Numbered from the stretch's first letter, positions 16,134 through 25,482 are shown. The stretch is 64,000 nt of DNA from Gottfriedia acidiceleris (GCF_002128425.1 NZ_NESS01000001.1:372001-436000), one strand, 5' to 3'. Numbers and translations: made by a program. The notes: generated by a model from the letters alone, not told the origin.

Positions 16134-17750
16134 TTACCAACTTGCAATACAACCATCTGTTCTTGATTCCGTACCACCCATTAGAACGCCTGAATCTTCA
16201 TTTCTCCAAATTATTTGTCCACGTCCGAAACTTCCAGTATGCTTTGCAACCTTAATTTCATGACCTTTAGAATGTAGCTCTTTTATCATCTCTTGAGGAA
16301 AACTAGGTTCGACTTCAACTATTTTCCCTTCGATCCATTGCCATCTAGGAGCATCTAGAGCTTCTTGTGGATTTAAATGAAAATCAATGCTATTCATAAT
16401 TACTTGTACATGGCCTTGAGGCTGCATATAACCACCCATTACACCGAATGGTCCAATTGCTTTATTATTTTTTGTTAAAAATGCCGGAATAATCGTATGA
16501 TATGATTTTTTCCCACCAATTAATGCGTTAACATGTTTTTCATTTAAGCTAAAATCATAACCTCTATTTTGCAATCCAATTCCAGTTCCAGGAATTACTA
16601 TACCTGACCCAAAGCCCATATAATTACTTTGAATGAAGGAGACCATATTTCCATCTCCATCAGCTGTTGCTAAATAAACAGTGCCACCACTAGGCGGTCT
16701 CCCTGGTAATGGCGTATGAGCAGTTTCCGTGATTCCTAAAAAGCGTTCTTTTCCATATTGATCACTTAATAAACTTTCAACTGAAGTCTTCATAAACTTT
16801 CGATCTGTTACATATTCTTTTCCGCAAGCAAAAGCTAACTTCATTGCTTCAAATTGTTTATGATAGGTAGATATATTCTCTTTTTCTTCAAACAGATCAT
16901 TTTTCAATATATTTAAAGCCATAAGCGCGACAATTCCTTGACCATTAGGTGGAATTTCCCATACATCATAGCCTCTGTAATTTATACTTATTGGATTTAC
17001 CCATTCCGGTTTAAAAGACTCTAAATCTTCTTTAGTTAAAAAACCACCATATTGATTTGAAGAAGCAATCATTTTATCTGCAATTTCACCTTTATAAAAA
17101 TCTTTTCCATTTGTTTCGGCAATTTTTTCTAAAGTTATTGCATGATCAAGTGATGACCAAATTTCTCCTATCTCAGGAGCTCTTCCTTTTGGAGCAAACG
17201 TGTCAAACCAAGCAGCAAATTCCTCAGAGTTTAACTCCTTTTTGTATATTTCATAAGCCTTTTTCCAAAACTTACCTAATGTTGGTGAAATCGGAAAGCC
17301 TTCACGTGCATATTCAATTGCTGGCTGTAGCACATCCTTTAACGAAAGCCTTCCAAACCGATTCGATAGTTCCACCCAAGCAGCAGGAACACCAGGGACA
17401 GTTACTGGTATCCAACCATATTTAGGTATTTTTTCATACCCTAAATTTTTTATTTTCTCAATCGATATATTTTTAGGTGCTGGTCCACTTGAATCTAAAC
17501 CGTATAACTTTTCGTTCATCCATACTAATGCAAAAGCATCCCCACCAATACCGTTTGAAGTAGGCTCTACTACTGTTAGACAAGCAGCTGTAGCAATTGC
17601 AGCATCTACTGCATTACCGCCTTTTTTTAAAATATCTAGGCCCGCTTGTGCAGCCAATGGTTGGGAAGTAGCGACCATTCCATTTCTAGCATACACCACA
17701 TTACGATGTGATGAATAAACATGCTCATTCGCTTTCATTTTTGTAAACAT
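16134..17750 (-). CDS. gamma-glutamyltransferase family protein (YwrD-like)
   Basis: A 538-residue Ntn-hydrolase of the gamma-glutamyltransferase family. The N-terminal domain starts with GMVATSQPLAAQAGLDILKKGGNAVDAAIA. The autoprocessing/catalytic region is SGGTVYLATADGDGNMVS, in which the Thr of GGT aligns with the GGT nucleophile, although the usual second Thr and His (TTH) are replaced by VY. FGSGIVIPGTGIGLQNRG follows. There is no signal peptide, so it is probably cytosolic, as for YwrD. The ATG at 17750 has AAGGAGG seven bases upstream. It is cotranscribed with the chromate transporter pair. The substitution behind the nucleophile makes substrate range and activity uncertain. Confidence 0.88.
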   Translation of the reverse strand: MFTKMKANEHVYSSHRNVVYARNGMVATSQPLAAQAGLDILKKGGNAVDAAIATAACLTVVEPTSNGIGGDAFALVWMNEKLYGLDSSGPAPKNISIEKIKNLGYEKIPKYGWIPVTVPGVPAAWVELSNRFGRLSLKDVLQPAIEYAREGFPISPTLGKFWKKAYEIYKKELNSEEFAAWFDTFAPKGRAPEIGEIWSSLDHAITLEKIAETNGKDFYKGEIADKMIASSNQYGGFLTKEDLESFKPEWVNPISINYRGYDVWEIPPNGQGIVALMALNILKNDLFEEKENISTYHKQFEAMKLAFACGKEYVTDRKFMKTSVESLLSDQYGKERFLGITETAHTPLPGRPPSGGTVYLATADGDGNMVSFIQSNYMGFGSGIVIPGTGIGLQNRGYDFSLNEKHVNALIGGKKSYHTIIPAFLTKNNKAIGPFGVMGGYMQPQGHVQVIMNSIDFHLNPQEALDAPRWQWIEGKIVEVEPSFPQEMIKELHSKGHEIKVAKHTGSFGRGQIIWRNEDSGVLMGGTESRTDGCIASW

Positions 17751-17984
17751 ATACTTTCCTCCTTGGCTTTTTGCAACAGTTACATTGGATAACAAAATAA
17801 CTTAAACTATAAATTCGACAATTTTTTGAATTCCCCTACTTAACGATCAATCTAAATAAAAGAATCTATTAGAATTAATGTATAGTTCAACTAAATGTCC
17901 TAATTTTCGCTTATATATTAGATGCTTGTCCATTTCAAATAGAGGCTACTTTGAATACATTATTATTAGGAGGGGATTAGTTTA

Positions 17985-18665
17985 ATGTTGAAACTTTATT
18001 TAGATCCAGGTCATGGAGGCACTGATTCAGGTGCAGTAGGCAATGGCTTAAAGGAAAAAGACCTAACCTTAGATATCGCATTAAGAATCAGAGATTTATT
18101 GAAAAATTATAATGATGTAGAAGTTAGAATGAGTAGAACTACAGACACCGATCGTTCTTTAACTGAACGTACGAATGATGCTAACGCTTGGGGTGCAAAC
18201 TACTTTTTATCTGTTCATATTAATTCATTTAATGGATCTGCATCAGGTTACGAAGATTATATACATGATAGTTTGTCAGATACATCTACTGCTGCAAAGT
18301 ATCGAAACGATTTACATGAACAAATCGTAAAAGTAAATGGTCTAACTGATCGTGGAAAAAAGAAAGCTAATTTTCATGTATTACGTGAATCAAATATGCC
18401 AGCGATTCTGACTGAAAATGGATTCATTGATAATGCAAGTGATGCTGCAAAGCTAAAGGACCCAAATTGGCGTCAAAAAGTAGCTCAAGGGCATGTAAAT
18501 GGATTGGTAAAAGCATTTAACTTAACAGCTAAGGCTAAGTCTGATATTCATAGAGTAATCGTCGACGGAGTACAAATAGGAGCATATCAAGATGATCAAA
18601 ATATACTAAATGCAGTAGCACAACATCTTCCAACAGCAAGTAAAATTATAATTGAAAAAGTTTAA
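17985..18665 (+). CDS. N-acetylmuramoyl-L-alanine amidase (Amidase_3, CwlC-like)
   Basis: A 226-residue peptidoglycan hydrolase. The Amidase_3 domain covers residues 1-180 with the zinc ligands in LDPGHGGTDSGAVG, the conserved Glu in LKEKDLTLDI, SVHINSF (second His), and the catalytic Glu in LTENGFIDN. A short C-terminal SPOR-like repeat (HRVIVDGVQIGAYQDDQNILNAV) would bind glycan. There is no signal peptide. This layout matches CwlC, the sporulation enzyme that lyses the mother cell. AGGAGGGG precedes the ATG. It is monocistronic. A sigma-K promoter is expected from the family but I could not see a convincing one. Confidence 0.88.
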   Translation: MLKLYLDPGHGGTDSGAVGNGLKEKDLTLDIALRIRDLLKNYNDVEVRMSRTTDTDRSLTERTNDANAWGANYFLSVHINSFNGSASGYEDYIHDSLSDTSTAAKYRNDLHEQIVKVNGLTDRGKKKANFHVLRESNMPAILTENGFIDNASDAAKLKDPNWRQKVAQGHVNGLVKAFNLTAKAKSDIHRVIVDGVQIGAYQDDQNILNAVAQHLPTASKIIIEKV

Positions 18666-18695
18666 ACGATTACATTATCAAAAATAAGATTTTGA

Positions 18696-18726
18696 AGACT
18701 GTCTAATTACTAGACTGTCTTTTTTT
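18696..18726 (+). terminator. intrinsic terminator of the amidase gene
   Basis: AGAC-T-GTCTA and TAGAC-T-GTCT (18696-18720) form a stem with one T-T mismatch, followed by seven T. Confidence 0.75.
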
Positions 18727-18787
18727 CATTCAAAAACAAACTTTTTAGGTAATTGAAAAGGACCTTCGTTTGAAAGTCCAGTAATAT

Positions 18788-20026
18788 TTACTCTGTAGAT
18801 TTCAATATATCTAATATATTATTTGAGTCAATTTTCTTTTTTTGTCTACCTAAACTAATAACTTGTTCACCATATTTATTTTGCAATTTATGTAATGTTT
18901 CATATAATGGTTCTTGTTTGGCATCCTTTTCAAAAGAAAATAGGTCCAGTTGCTTTGATATTTCATCTTTTGGATTTAATTGTGATGCAGTTACTCCAAT
19001 TAACCGCAATGGTTCTCCGTTCCAATTTCTTTTCCAAAGATCAAATGCTTCTTTAAAAATTTCATTAACTTGTTGTACAGGTGTAGACAGTGTTTTACTA
19101 CGATTTATTGTTTTTCGGTCACTAAATCGAAGTGTAATTGTCACAGTGTCTGCCACTAAACCTTTCTTAATCAAACGTTCAGCTACTCGTTTTGATAGGG
19201 CTTCAAATTTTTCTGCAATCATTGGTTCCTCAAAAACATCAAATGAAAATGTCGTTGATTGGCCAATTGTCTTATGTGAAAGCATACGACTAGGATCGAC
19301 TTCTCTCTCATCTATTCCATTTGCCTTATTTCTTAAATTTTTACCGTTTACACCTAATAATTCTTGTACTTGTTTTTCATTACTTTTTGCTAAATCTTCT
19401 ATTGTAATAATGCCAATCTCATTTAACTTTTCTTCTGTTTTCTTTCCAACTCCATGCATCTCTCCTACTTTTCTAGGCCATAACATAGTCGGAACATCTC
19501 TTTTTCGAAGAACAGTAATACCAAGTGGTTTTTTCATTTCTGAAGCAGTTTTCGCAAGAAATTTATTTGGACCAATACCGATACTGCATGGCATGTCCAG
19601 ATTTTCTAACAACATAGACTGAATCATTTCAGCTATTTCAATCGGATGACCTAATTTCTCATCACAATCAGTTATATCAATATAACCTTCATCTATTGAT
19701 GCCACTTCAATTTTAGGACTTATTGTACCTAATTTTTCAAATATTTGCCTTGATACTTTTCGGTAAGCTTCGTGATTTGGAGTTTTCACAATCATCTCAG
19801 GACATTTTTTTCGAGCTTCCCATAAGGGCATTGTTGCCCGAATTCCATAAGCTCGAGCTTCATAGCTTGCAGTTACGATAATTCCCCTGCGCTCTTTTTC
19901 ATTGCCTGCCACAACTACTGGTTTACCTTTTAATGATAGATCATTCGCTATTTCAACTGAAGCAAAAAATGAATTCATATCAACATGTAAAATTACTCTT
20001 CCGCTCTTTGGTGCCCATTGATTCAT
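18788..20026 (-). CDS. dinB: DNA polymerase IV (Y family)
   Basis: A 412-residue translesion polymerase. Catalytic carboxylates lie in LHVDMNSFFASVE (residues 13-25) and SIDEGYID (near 105). The steric-gate/little-finger part and GVGKKTEEKLNEIGI helix-hairpin-helix lie near residue 182. The clamp-binding motif QLDLFSF near the C-terminus binds DnaN. The length fits Pol IV. No clear SD precedes the ATG, and the region upstream is occupied by the end of an IS605-type relic, so its promoter may have been altered. No LexA box was seen. Confidence 0.93.
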   Translation of the reverse strand: MNQWAPKSGRVILHVDMNSFFASVEIANDLSLKGKPVVVAGNEKERRGIIVTASYEARAYGIRATMPLWEARKKCPEMIVKTPNHEAYRKVSRQIFEKLGTISPKIEVASIDEGYIDITDCDEKLGHPIEIAEMIQSMLLENLDMPCSIGIGPNKFLAKTASEMKKPLGITVLRKRDVPTMLWPRKVGEMHGVGKKTEEKLNEIGIITIEDLAKSNEKQVQELLGVNGKNLRNKANGIDEREVDPSRMLSHKTIGQSTTFSFDVFEEPMIAEKFEALSKRVAERLIKKGLVADTVTITLRFSDRKTINRSKTLSTPVQQVNEIFKEAFDLWKRNWNGEPLRLIGVTASQLNPKDEISKQLDLFSFEKDAKQEPLYETLHKLQNKYGEQVISLGRQKKKIDSNNILDILKSTE

Positions 20027-20084
20027 TGCTACACCGTTGCCAAAAACTTATAAAAATCAATAAATAACAATTATTTTTATAGAT

Positions 20085-20201
20085 TTCGTTTATTTCCCTT
20101 TTTTACGTGTCCGATTTTGCGTAATTAGGCTACTTTCGTTTGGTCTAACACTCCAAGGGCGTAAATTCGGATACAACGAATCCTACATACAATAATGACG
20201 T
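20085..20201 (-). other. probable IS605 right end / omega-RNA region
   Basis: Downstream of the TnpB stop on the minus strand, about 100 bases include short inverted segments such as GGATTCGTTGTATCC (20178-20192 region, GGAT/ATCC arms). In IS605 elements this place holds the right end and the guide (omega) RNA scaffold. I cannot fix the exact end or the target site. Confidence 0.35.
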
Positions 20202-21411
20202 CTAGGTATCAGTTACTAATTTATATCGTGACAAGTTGATTGCTGCGTTTAAATCTCGATCGATTTCATGACCGCATTCACATTTGTATAGTCGGTCTGA
20301 TAGTTTTAAATCATTTTTCTTATTTCCACAACTTGAACAAGTTTTAGAAGATGGGTACCATTTATCAGCTTCAACAAATTCGATGCCATATTTTTCACAT
20401 TTATATTGAATTTGGCGTTTGAATTTATAAACGTTGCTTCGCGACTGCTTTTGAAAGGTGCTTATTCTTCATCATTCCTTTGATATTTATAGCCTCCATT
20501 ACGACGCGATAAGGTTTGGTTTTCACGATTTCGCTCTTGGATTGATGAAGATGGTTTAGTCTGATATTCGTCAACCTTCTATAGAGGTGTTGTATTTTCT
20601 TTTCGATTTTTATAATGTTGCCTGTTTTGACGAAACGGTTTCCCTCCTTATTCATTTCATATTTACGAGAAATTTGACTTTGTAACCTACGTAGGCTTTT
20701 CTCTGCCTTTTTAACAGTAATCGTTTTGTTGATATTTTTCTTCTTGGTTCCATCTGAACATACGGCTAAATCTTTTATCCCCACATCAATACCAGGTGAG
20801 ACATTTGTCAGTTTTACTATTGGTTTTGATTTTTTAACTCCAACAGATAGATACCAGTATTTTCCATCATTACTAATTCTTAGATTATAGTATTTTTTAT
20901 CTGATATACGTTCAGAAACTACAACCCAACCAACTTTTTCAATCAAAACTTTCTTTCCTTTTACTTTCAACTTCACATTATCGTTATAAAAAGATGGTTT
21001 TGATTTTCTTTTACTTTTGAATCGTGGTTTATCTGCTAACCCTTTTAAGAACTTTTCACACGCATTACAAAGATCTTTTATCGCTTGTTTTGTAATATTA
21101 TTCGATACTTCATATATCCAAGAAAATTCTTCAGTTTGTTTTAAACCAGTCAATTCTTTTCTTAACAGGCCATCAGAAATAAACTTCCCACTGTTTTTAT
21201 AACTTTCTTCTTGCTTGGACAATGTCCAGTTATAAGCCCATCTGGCAGTTCCCACTGATTTCCATAATTGTATTTCTTGTTCTATAGTTGGTCTTAATCT
21301 TACTCTTTTCGCAAGTATCAATGTTTTATTCACATTATTAAAAGTTTGTTCAGTTCCACCTATCGAATCAACTTTCAAATTACTCACCTCATGTATTCTA
21401 TATAAACACAA
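20202..21411 (-). pseudogene. IS605-type TnpB (OrfB) with one frameshift
   Basis: This is an RNA-guided TnpB nuclease gene broken by a one-base deletion near 20430. The first frame runs from the N-terminal ILAKRVRLRPTIEQE through the RuvC-I Asp (GIDVGIKDLAV, near residue 211) and the RuvC-II Glu (VVMEAINIKGM), then stops after KAVAKQRL at 20425. The next frame continues with YKFKRQIQYKCEKYGIEF, the zinc ribbon CSSCG...CECG, and the last catalytic Asp in DRDLNAAINL, ending at TAG 20202-20204. All three acidic residues and the zinc ribbon survive, so decay is recent. No TnpA gene is present, so it cannot transpose on its own. Confidence 0.85.
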
Positions 21412-21612
21412 TGAGTGATTTGCATTTAGAACAAATTGTGATATTTATATAAATTTTTATAAATTTAAATTAACTGTTGCTAACCTCCTATGCAAGTATA
21501 ATATCATTTTTTTATATTTCCTATTTACGTGTATTAGTGTTGAATAAAGGTAAAACTTAAAAAACTAATTTCTAATTATTATAAACGTTTTTTGTAATAA
21601 AAGAGAAAAGCT

Positions 21613-22098
21613 ATGCAAAATAAAATTCAAAAAATATCTACGAATTTATGGTTTTATACACAAGCCAAGGAAGCAGTAAATTATTACACTTCTATATTTA
21701 AGAATTCAAAAATAGAAAGACGCGCTATGGAAAAGAAAGAAATGACCCAAACAGTATGGAAGAAGGCTCTGTTATGGACCATCCAATTTAGTTTAGAAGG
21801 ATTAGATTTTGTTGCGTTAAATGGTGGACCTCATTTTAAATTTACAGAAGCAATTTCATTCATCATTCATTGTGACTCACAAGAAGAATTGGATTATTAT
21901 TGGGAAAAGTTATCAAAAGACGGAGATAAAAATGCACAAGCATGTGGTTGGTTAAAGGATCAAATTGGAGTCTCGTGGCAAATTGTTCCGACCATCTTAC
22001 CTGAACTATTAAATGACTCCAATCCAGAAAAGTCCGAACGAGTAATGAAAGCAATTCTCCAAACTAAGAATAGCGTAAATTACATAAATGTGTTTTGA
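21613..22098 (+). CDS. VOC-family protein (PhnB-like)
   Basis: A 161-residue vicinal-oxygen-chelate fold protein of the PhnB subgroup. It begins KISTNLWFYTQAKEAVNYYTSIFKNSKI, the usual PhnB start, and carries FVALNGGPHFKFTEAISFIIHC and GWLKDQIGVSWQIVPTILPELL. Members are uncharacterised, with resemblance to glyoxalase and bleomycin resistance proteins. The SD is weak (AAAGAGAAAAG). It lies beside the TnpB relic and upstream of the hemoglobin gene. Confidence 0.85.
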   Translation: MQNKIQKISTNLWFYTQAKEAVNYYTSIFKNSKIERRAMEKKEMTQTVWKKALLWTIQFSLEGLDFVALNGGPHFKFTEAISFIIHCDSQEELDYYWEKLSKDGDKNAQACGWLKDQIGVSWQIVPTILPELLNDSNPEKSERVMKAILQTKNSVNYINVF

Positions 22099-22196
22099 TT
22101 ACTCTCAAGATTCCTATTTACTTCTCATAAAGTCTAAAAAGAGATAAAATAAACCTATCTATTTGTATTTTTTGAAATTAATGGAGGTATTTTCTT

Positions 22197-22574
22197 TTGA
22201 GTAACGAAAATCAAACAATGTATGATTATATAGGGAAAGAAAAATTAGAAGAGCTAGTGGATACTTTTTATTCTTATGTTTCAAAGCATGAAAGACTTTC
22301 ACCAATTTTTCCTGGTGACTGGGAAGAAACAGCACGAAAACAAAAGCTATTTTTAACACAGTTTTTAGGTGGACCACAATATTATAGTATGGAACGTGGT
22401 CATCCGAGGATGCGCGCTCGTCATTTGCCTTTTCCAATTACAATTGAATTAGCTCATGACTGGTTGGATTGCATGGGAAAAGCTATGGATGATGTCGATT
22501 TAGATGAAGAAATTAAAGAGCCATTATTACAACATTTAAGAAATGTTGCTTACCATATGGTGAACCAAGAATAA
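22197..22574 (+). CDS. truncated hemoglobin, group II (YjbI/GlbO type)
   Basis: A 125-residue 2-on-2 globin. The B-helix Tyr is in TFYSYVSKHE, the proximal His in MRARHLPFPI, and the G8 Trp in HDWLDCMGKAM, which together mark group II. These proteins bind O2, NO or peroxide. It starts with TTG, with GGAGG nine bases upstream. The DCC-family thiol protein gene follows 21 bases later, so the two may form an operon. In B. subtilis the yjbI globin also sits among thiol-redox genes. Confidence 0.9.
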   Translation: MSNENQTMYDYIGKEKLEELVDTFYSYVSKHERLSPIFPGDWEETARKQKLFLTQFLGGPQYYSMERGHPRMRARHLPFPITIELAHDWLDCMGKAMDDVDLDEEIKEPLLQHLRNVAYHMVNQE

Positions 22575-22595
22575 ATAATCATTAGGGGATATATT

Positions 22596-22994
22596 ATGAG
22601 CGAGAGGCCAATTATTTTATTTGATGGTGAATGTATTTTTTGTAATGGAGCTGTTCAATTTATTATTAAACATGACCAGAAAGGTTATTTTCATTTTGCG
22701 GCACTACAATCCACATTTGGCGAAAAGCTTAAGAGGGATCACCCTGAACTTAGTTCAATTGATTCAATAATGCTTGTACAAAATGGAAAAATAAAAATTG
22801 AGTCTTCAGCTGCACTTTCTATTGCAAAAAATTTAGAAGGTTGGCCAAAATTATGCTATGCCTTTATGATTATCCCTACAACAATACGTGACTATTTTTA
22901 TAGCCTAATCGCAAGAAATCGTTACAAATTCTTTGGAAAAAATGAATCTTGTATGATCCCATCAAAAGAAATTAAGGATCGATTTTACTTATAA
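22596..22994 (+). CDS. DCC-family thiol-disulfide oxidoreductase (DUF393, YuxK-like)
   Basis: A 132-residue protein with the defining motif near the N-terminus, FDGECIFCNGAVQFII (D-G-x-C-x-x-C). It has a thioredoxin-like fold by family. The rest is typical of DUF393/YuxK: FHFAALQS and a late RYKFFGK. The exact role is unknown. It follows the truncated hemoglobin gene by 21 bases. The SD is weak (AGGGG). Confidence 0.85.
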   Translation: MSERPIILFDGECIFCNGAVQFIIKHDQKGYFHFAALQSTFGEKLKRDHPELSSIDSIMLVQNGKIKIESSAALSIAKNLEGWPKLCYAFMIIPTTIRDYFYSLIARNRYKFFGKNESCMIPSKEIKDRFYL

Positions 22995-23020
22995 TTACCT
23001 AACAGTCTTCTTCAATTGAA

Positions 23021-23062
23021 AGAACCATAGAGGATAATCATTTCCCCCTGTGGTTCTATTTT
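23021..23062 (+). terminator. intrinsic terminator
   Basis: AGAACCATAG 23021-23030 pairs with CTGTGGTTCT 23048-23057 (one G-T wobble), then ATTTTAG. It lies behind the DCC gene and may also serve the small gene on the minus strand at 23107. Confidence 0.65.
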
Positions 23063-23106
23063 AGTTTCATATTTTAATTTGAAGAATTACCTTCGAGATT
23101 CTAAAG

Positions 23107-23271
23107 TTACTTTTTTATTAGAACTCTTGTTAAAGCGAGCCCTATAAATCCAACTCCCATCCCGATTAACCAACCTGAATGTTGTTCATGTAACAAACTT
23201 CCTATTCCTCCCCCAAGAAACATACAGCCTACAAAAACGATACCTCCAATACCAGCACCTCTGCTACTCAA
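23107..23271 (-). CDS. 54-residue Gly-rich membrane protein, unknown
   Basis: A short reading frame begins at TTG (23269-23271) about eleven bases behind GGAGAGG and ends with TAA at 23107-23109. It encodes MSSRGAGIGGIVFVGCMFLG, then a short loop LLHEQHSGW, then GMGVGFIGLALTRVLIKK. That is two glycine-rich membrane helices with a hairpin between and a basic tail. The strong helix periodicity, sensible start and stop, and terminator on its 3' side support a real gene, although it is easily missed because of its size and TTG start. Function unknown. Confidence 0.55.
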   Translation of the reverse strand: MSSRGAGIGGIVFVGCMFLGGGIGSLLHEQHSGWLIGMGVGFIGLALTRVLIKK

Positions 23272-23534
23272 ATTATGACCATCCTCTCCAAATAAATGTT
23301 TCTTCTATATTTCTGATTAGTTACTTTTTTGTATTTCTCTATTTTTTATTTAGCTTTTTCCTAAAAAATTCCAGTTATATTTTCTAATTTATTAGAATTT
23401 TATTACTATTTAATGACAAATTTTATATAATAAAATCAGACGTTAAGATTTTTTTTGAAATGATTTATAGCTTCTAAATCGCAATTTTTAACGTCCAACA
23501 AATTTGTTGAATCTTACCCGGAGAGTGATTAAAT

Positions 23535-23819
23535 TTGCAGAAGCACAGACGCAGAAACACACCAGCATTTACTGTTTTAGCTTACTTTACTTTAGCTGCA
23601 GGAGTATTTTTATTTTGTATCGGACTTTACAATGCAGATATGGAATTAAACGAAAAAGGTTATTATATTGCAGTTATGTTGTTAGTAGCAGTAGGCTCAA
23701 TTTTAACCCAAAAGGTTGTTCGTGATAATGCAGAAGATGATGATATTATCGCGGAGCAAGAAGTTCAATTAAAGATGAAGTTAGACAGTTCAACAAAGAA
23801 AGAAACAAATAATTTATAA
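23535..23819 (+). CDS. YiaAB-type two-helix membrane protein
   Basis: A 94-residue protein with the YiaA/YiaB helical pair: FTVLAYFTLAAGVFLFCIGLYNA, then MELNEKGYYIAVMLLVAVGSILTQKVVRDNAED. The NxxMxLNEKGYY loop and the QKVVRD end are the family signature. The polar C-terminal tail is acidic then Lys-rich. It starts with TTG behind GGAGAG. The role of the family is unknown. A short hairpin (CTCGTC/GACGAG, 23826-23841) follows the stop. Confidence 0.8.
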   Translation: MQKHRRRNTPAFTVLAYFTLAAGVFLFCIGLYNADMELNEKGYYIAVMLLVAVGSILTQKVVRDNAEDDDIIAEQEVQLKMKLDSSTKKETNNL

Positions 23820-23898
23820 AGAAAACTCGTCGACTGACGAGCATTTTAGGTGGAGGCTTAAGGCGTAGTTGAACTTATACAATAAAGTGTAAAACAAA

Positions 23899-23939
23899 AA
23901 GGGGATCACAAAAAGTACTTTGACTTTTGTGATCCCCTT
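23899..23939 (-). terminator. terminator of the glycosyltransferase gene
   Basis: A perfect 15-bp stem, AAGGGGATCACAAAA 23899-23913 with TTTTGTGATCCCCTT 23925-23939, and a T-run on the minus strand. Confidence 0.9.
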
Positions 23940-23958
23940 CCTTATGATAATAAAGTTT

Positions 23959-25299
23959 TTATTCCCATACTCGTTTAAATTTAAAGAATTCTTGAATATA
24001 GCCATAAAGTGAAACAGGCGACATAATCATTTGATAGCATAATAGGAAGAACAGAAATCCTATACGATTATTTCTTATTCTTAAATTTAAATTACGGAAA
24101 ACATAGTTTTTCTGGTAAAAATATAGAATTGAATAGCTAATAAATGTTAAAGGGAGAACTAATAAAGTCATTGGGCCAACAATAATGTTAATTCCAAAAA
24201 ACGCTAATATTAATCCTGGAATCCAACATACTGTGTAGATAAAATCTAAATAAACCATCATGAGATTAATGCCAGTTAAATACTTAGTATAAACTTGTGG
24301 TTGTTGCCATGGTTTTATTTCAATTAGTCCTTCAACCATACCTCTTGCCCATCTAGATCTTTGTTTAGCAAAATGACCAAATGTTGTAGGTGCATCAGTA
24401 AATGCTACTGCTAATGGTTCAAAGTACACCTTCCATTGCTTCTGTAACAGTCTCCATGTTAAAACGATATCTTCTCCAATTGCATCTGGCCAACCTTTTA
24501 CTTCTTTTACACAATCAGTTTTATATAAACTAAACGCCCCTTGAGCAACAAGAGTTCCTTGATATAATCCCTGAAGTCTTTTTATGGAAGCAATTCCTAA
24601 GAAATAGTCCCACTCTTGAATCTTCGTCCAAAATGTTTCGCGACTATTACGAACTAACATTGACCCAGCAACAGCACAAACATCTGAAGGACTACTTATC
24701 ATTCGTGAAACTAAATATCTTACAGCAGAAGGATGAATTAATGTATCTGCATCTAGCGTAATAACATAAGGTGTTTTTACATGCTCTAATCCCAAGTTAA
24801 GTGCATGAAACTTACCTGGCTTTGGCTCATGTAGTAACGTAATATTTGAATTTAACTCTTTTTTCGCTCTCATTACTTCACAATCTGTACCATCGGTTGA
24901 ATTATTATTAATAACGATAACGTTTATTTTACCAGTATAGTCTTGGATTGAAATATATTTTAAAGTATTAAAAATAGCGCCTTCTTCATTATAAGCAGCT
25001 ACTAATACTGTAACTGAATCACTTGGAAATTCATTTTTAAAATTCGGTTGTTTATCGAGTAGTAAACTTATTACTAAGAAAGTACTCATATAACCCGGAA
25101 TATAGGCAATACCAGCAATTATGATGATTGCTCCTGGCATAGTAACAACTTCAGATAAATCGTTCACCCAAGGAATTGATAAATAAATCGAAAAAAGTAA
25201 CCAAGAAAATGAAATAAAATGGCTAAACCAAAATTTCCTATTTACTGTAAGGTAGTAACGGGTGCTTTTTTTTTGTATAGGAGACAAGTTTGGTTTCAA
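23959..25299 (-). CDS. membrane glycosyltransferase, family 2 (PgaC/IcaA/hyaluronan-synthase-like)
   Basis: A 446-residue processive glycosyltransferase. Two membrane helices lie at about residues 28-80. The GT-A domain contains VLVAAYNEEG near 98, the DAD metal site at 183-185, the catalytic GED near 285-287 and QRSRW near 313-317. Three more helices follow (about 340-425). This set marks enzymes that build and export beta-linked polysaccharides such as poly-N-acetylglucosamine or hyaluronan. The product cannot be chosen, since no ica/pga partner genes lie nearby. TTG start with GGGGGAAGG upstream. Confidence 0.88.
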   Translation of the reverse strand: MKPNLSPIQKKSTRYYLTVNRKFWFSHFISFSWLLFSIYLSIPWVNDLSEVVTMPGAIIIIAGIAYIPGYMSTFLVISLLLDKQPNFKNEFPSDSVTVLVAAYNEEGAIFNTLKYISIQDYTGKINVIVINNNSTDGTDCEVMRAKKELNSNITLLHEPKPGKFHALNLGLEHVKTPYVITLDADTLIHPSAVRYLVSRMISSPSDVCAVAGSMLVRNSRETFWTKIQEWDYFLGIASIKRLQGLYQGTLVAQGAFSLYKTDCVKEVKGWPDAIGEDIVLTWRLLQKQWKVYFEPLAVAFTDAPTTFGHFAKQRSRWARGMVEGLIEIKPWQQPQVYTKYLTGINLMMVYLDFIYTVCWIPGLILAFFGINIIVGPMTLLVLPLTFISYSILYFYQKNYVFRNLNLRIRNNRIGFLFFLLCYQMIMSPVSLYGYIQEFFKFKRVWE

Positions 25300-25443
25300 T
25301 AGCCTTCCCCCTTTTTATGAAATTAAATTAGTAAATAAATTATATCACTATAATTTATTTTAATATGCAAGCAACTTCTGGTAAAAATGAATAATCTAGA
25401 AAATCATATATAACACTTAAATACTTAAAGATGACCAAATAAA

Positions 25444-25470
25444 AAAGAACTGAAATTATATCAGTTCTTT
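25444..25470 (-). terminator. intrinsic terminator
   Basis: AAAGAACTGA 25444-25453 pairs with TCAGTTCTTT 25461-25470; T-rich on the minus strand. It ends the HhH protein and esterase unit. Confidence 0.85.
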
Positions 25471-25482
25471 ATCATACAAGTA

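Noticed and set aside
18918-19622. 234-residue plus-strand frame opposite dinB
   Set aside because: Antisense shadow of a clearly conserved polymerase gene; no SD, and a composition typical of reversed codons.
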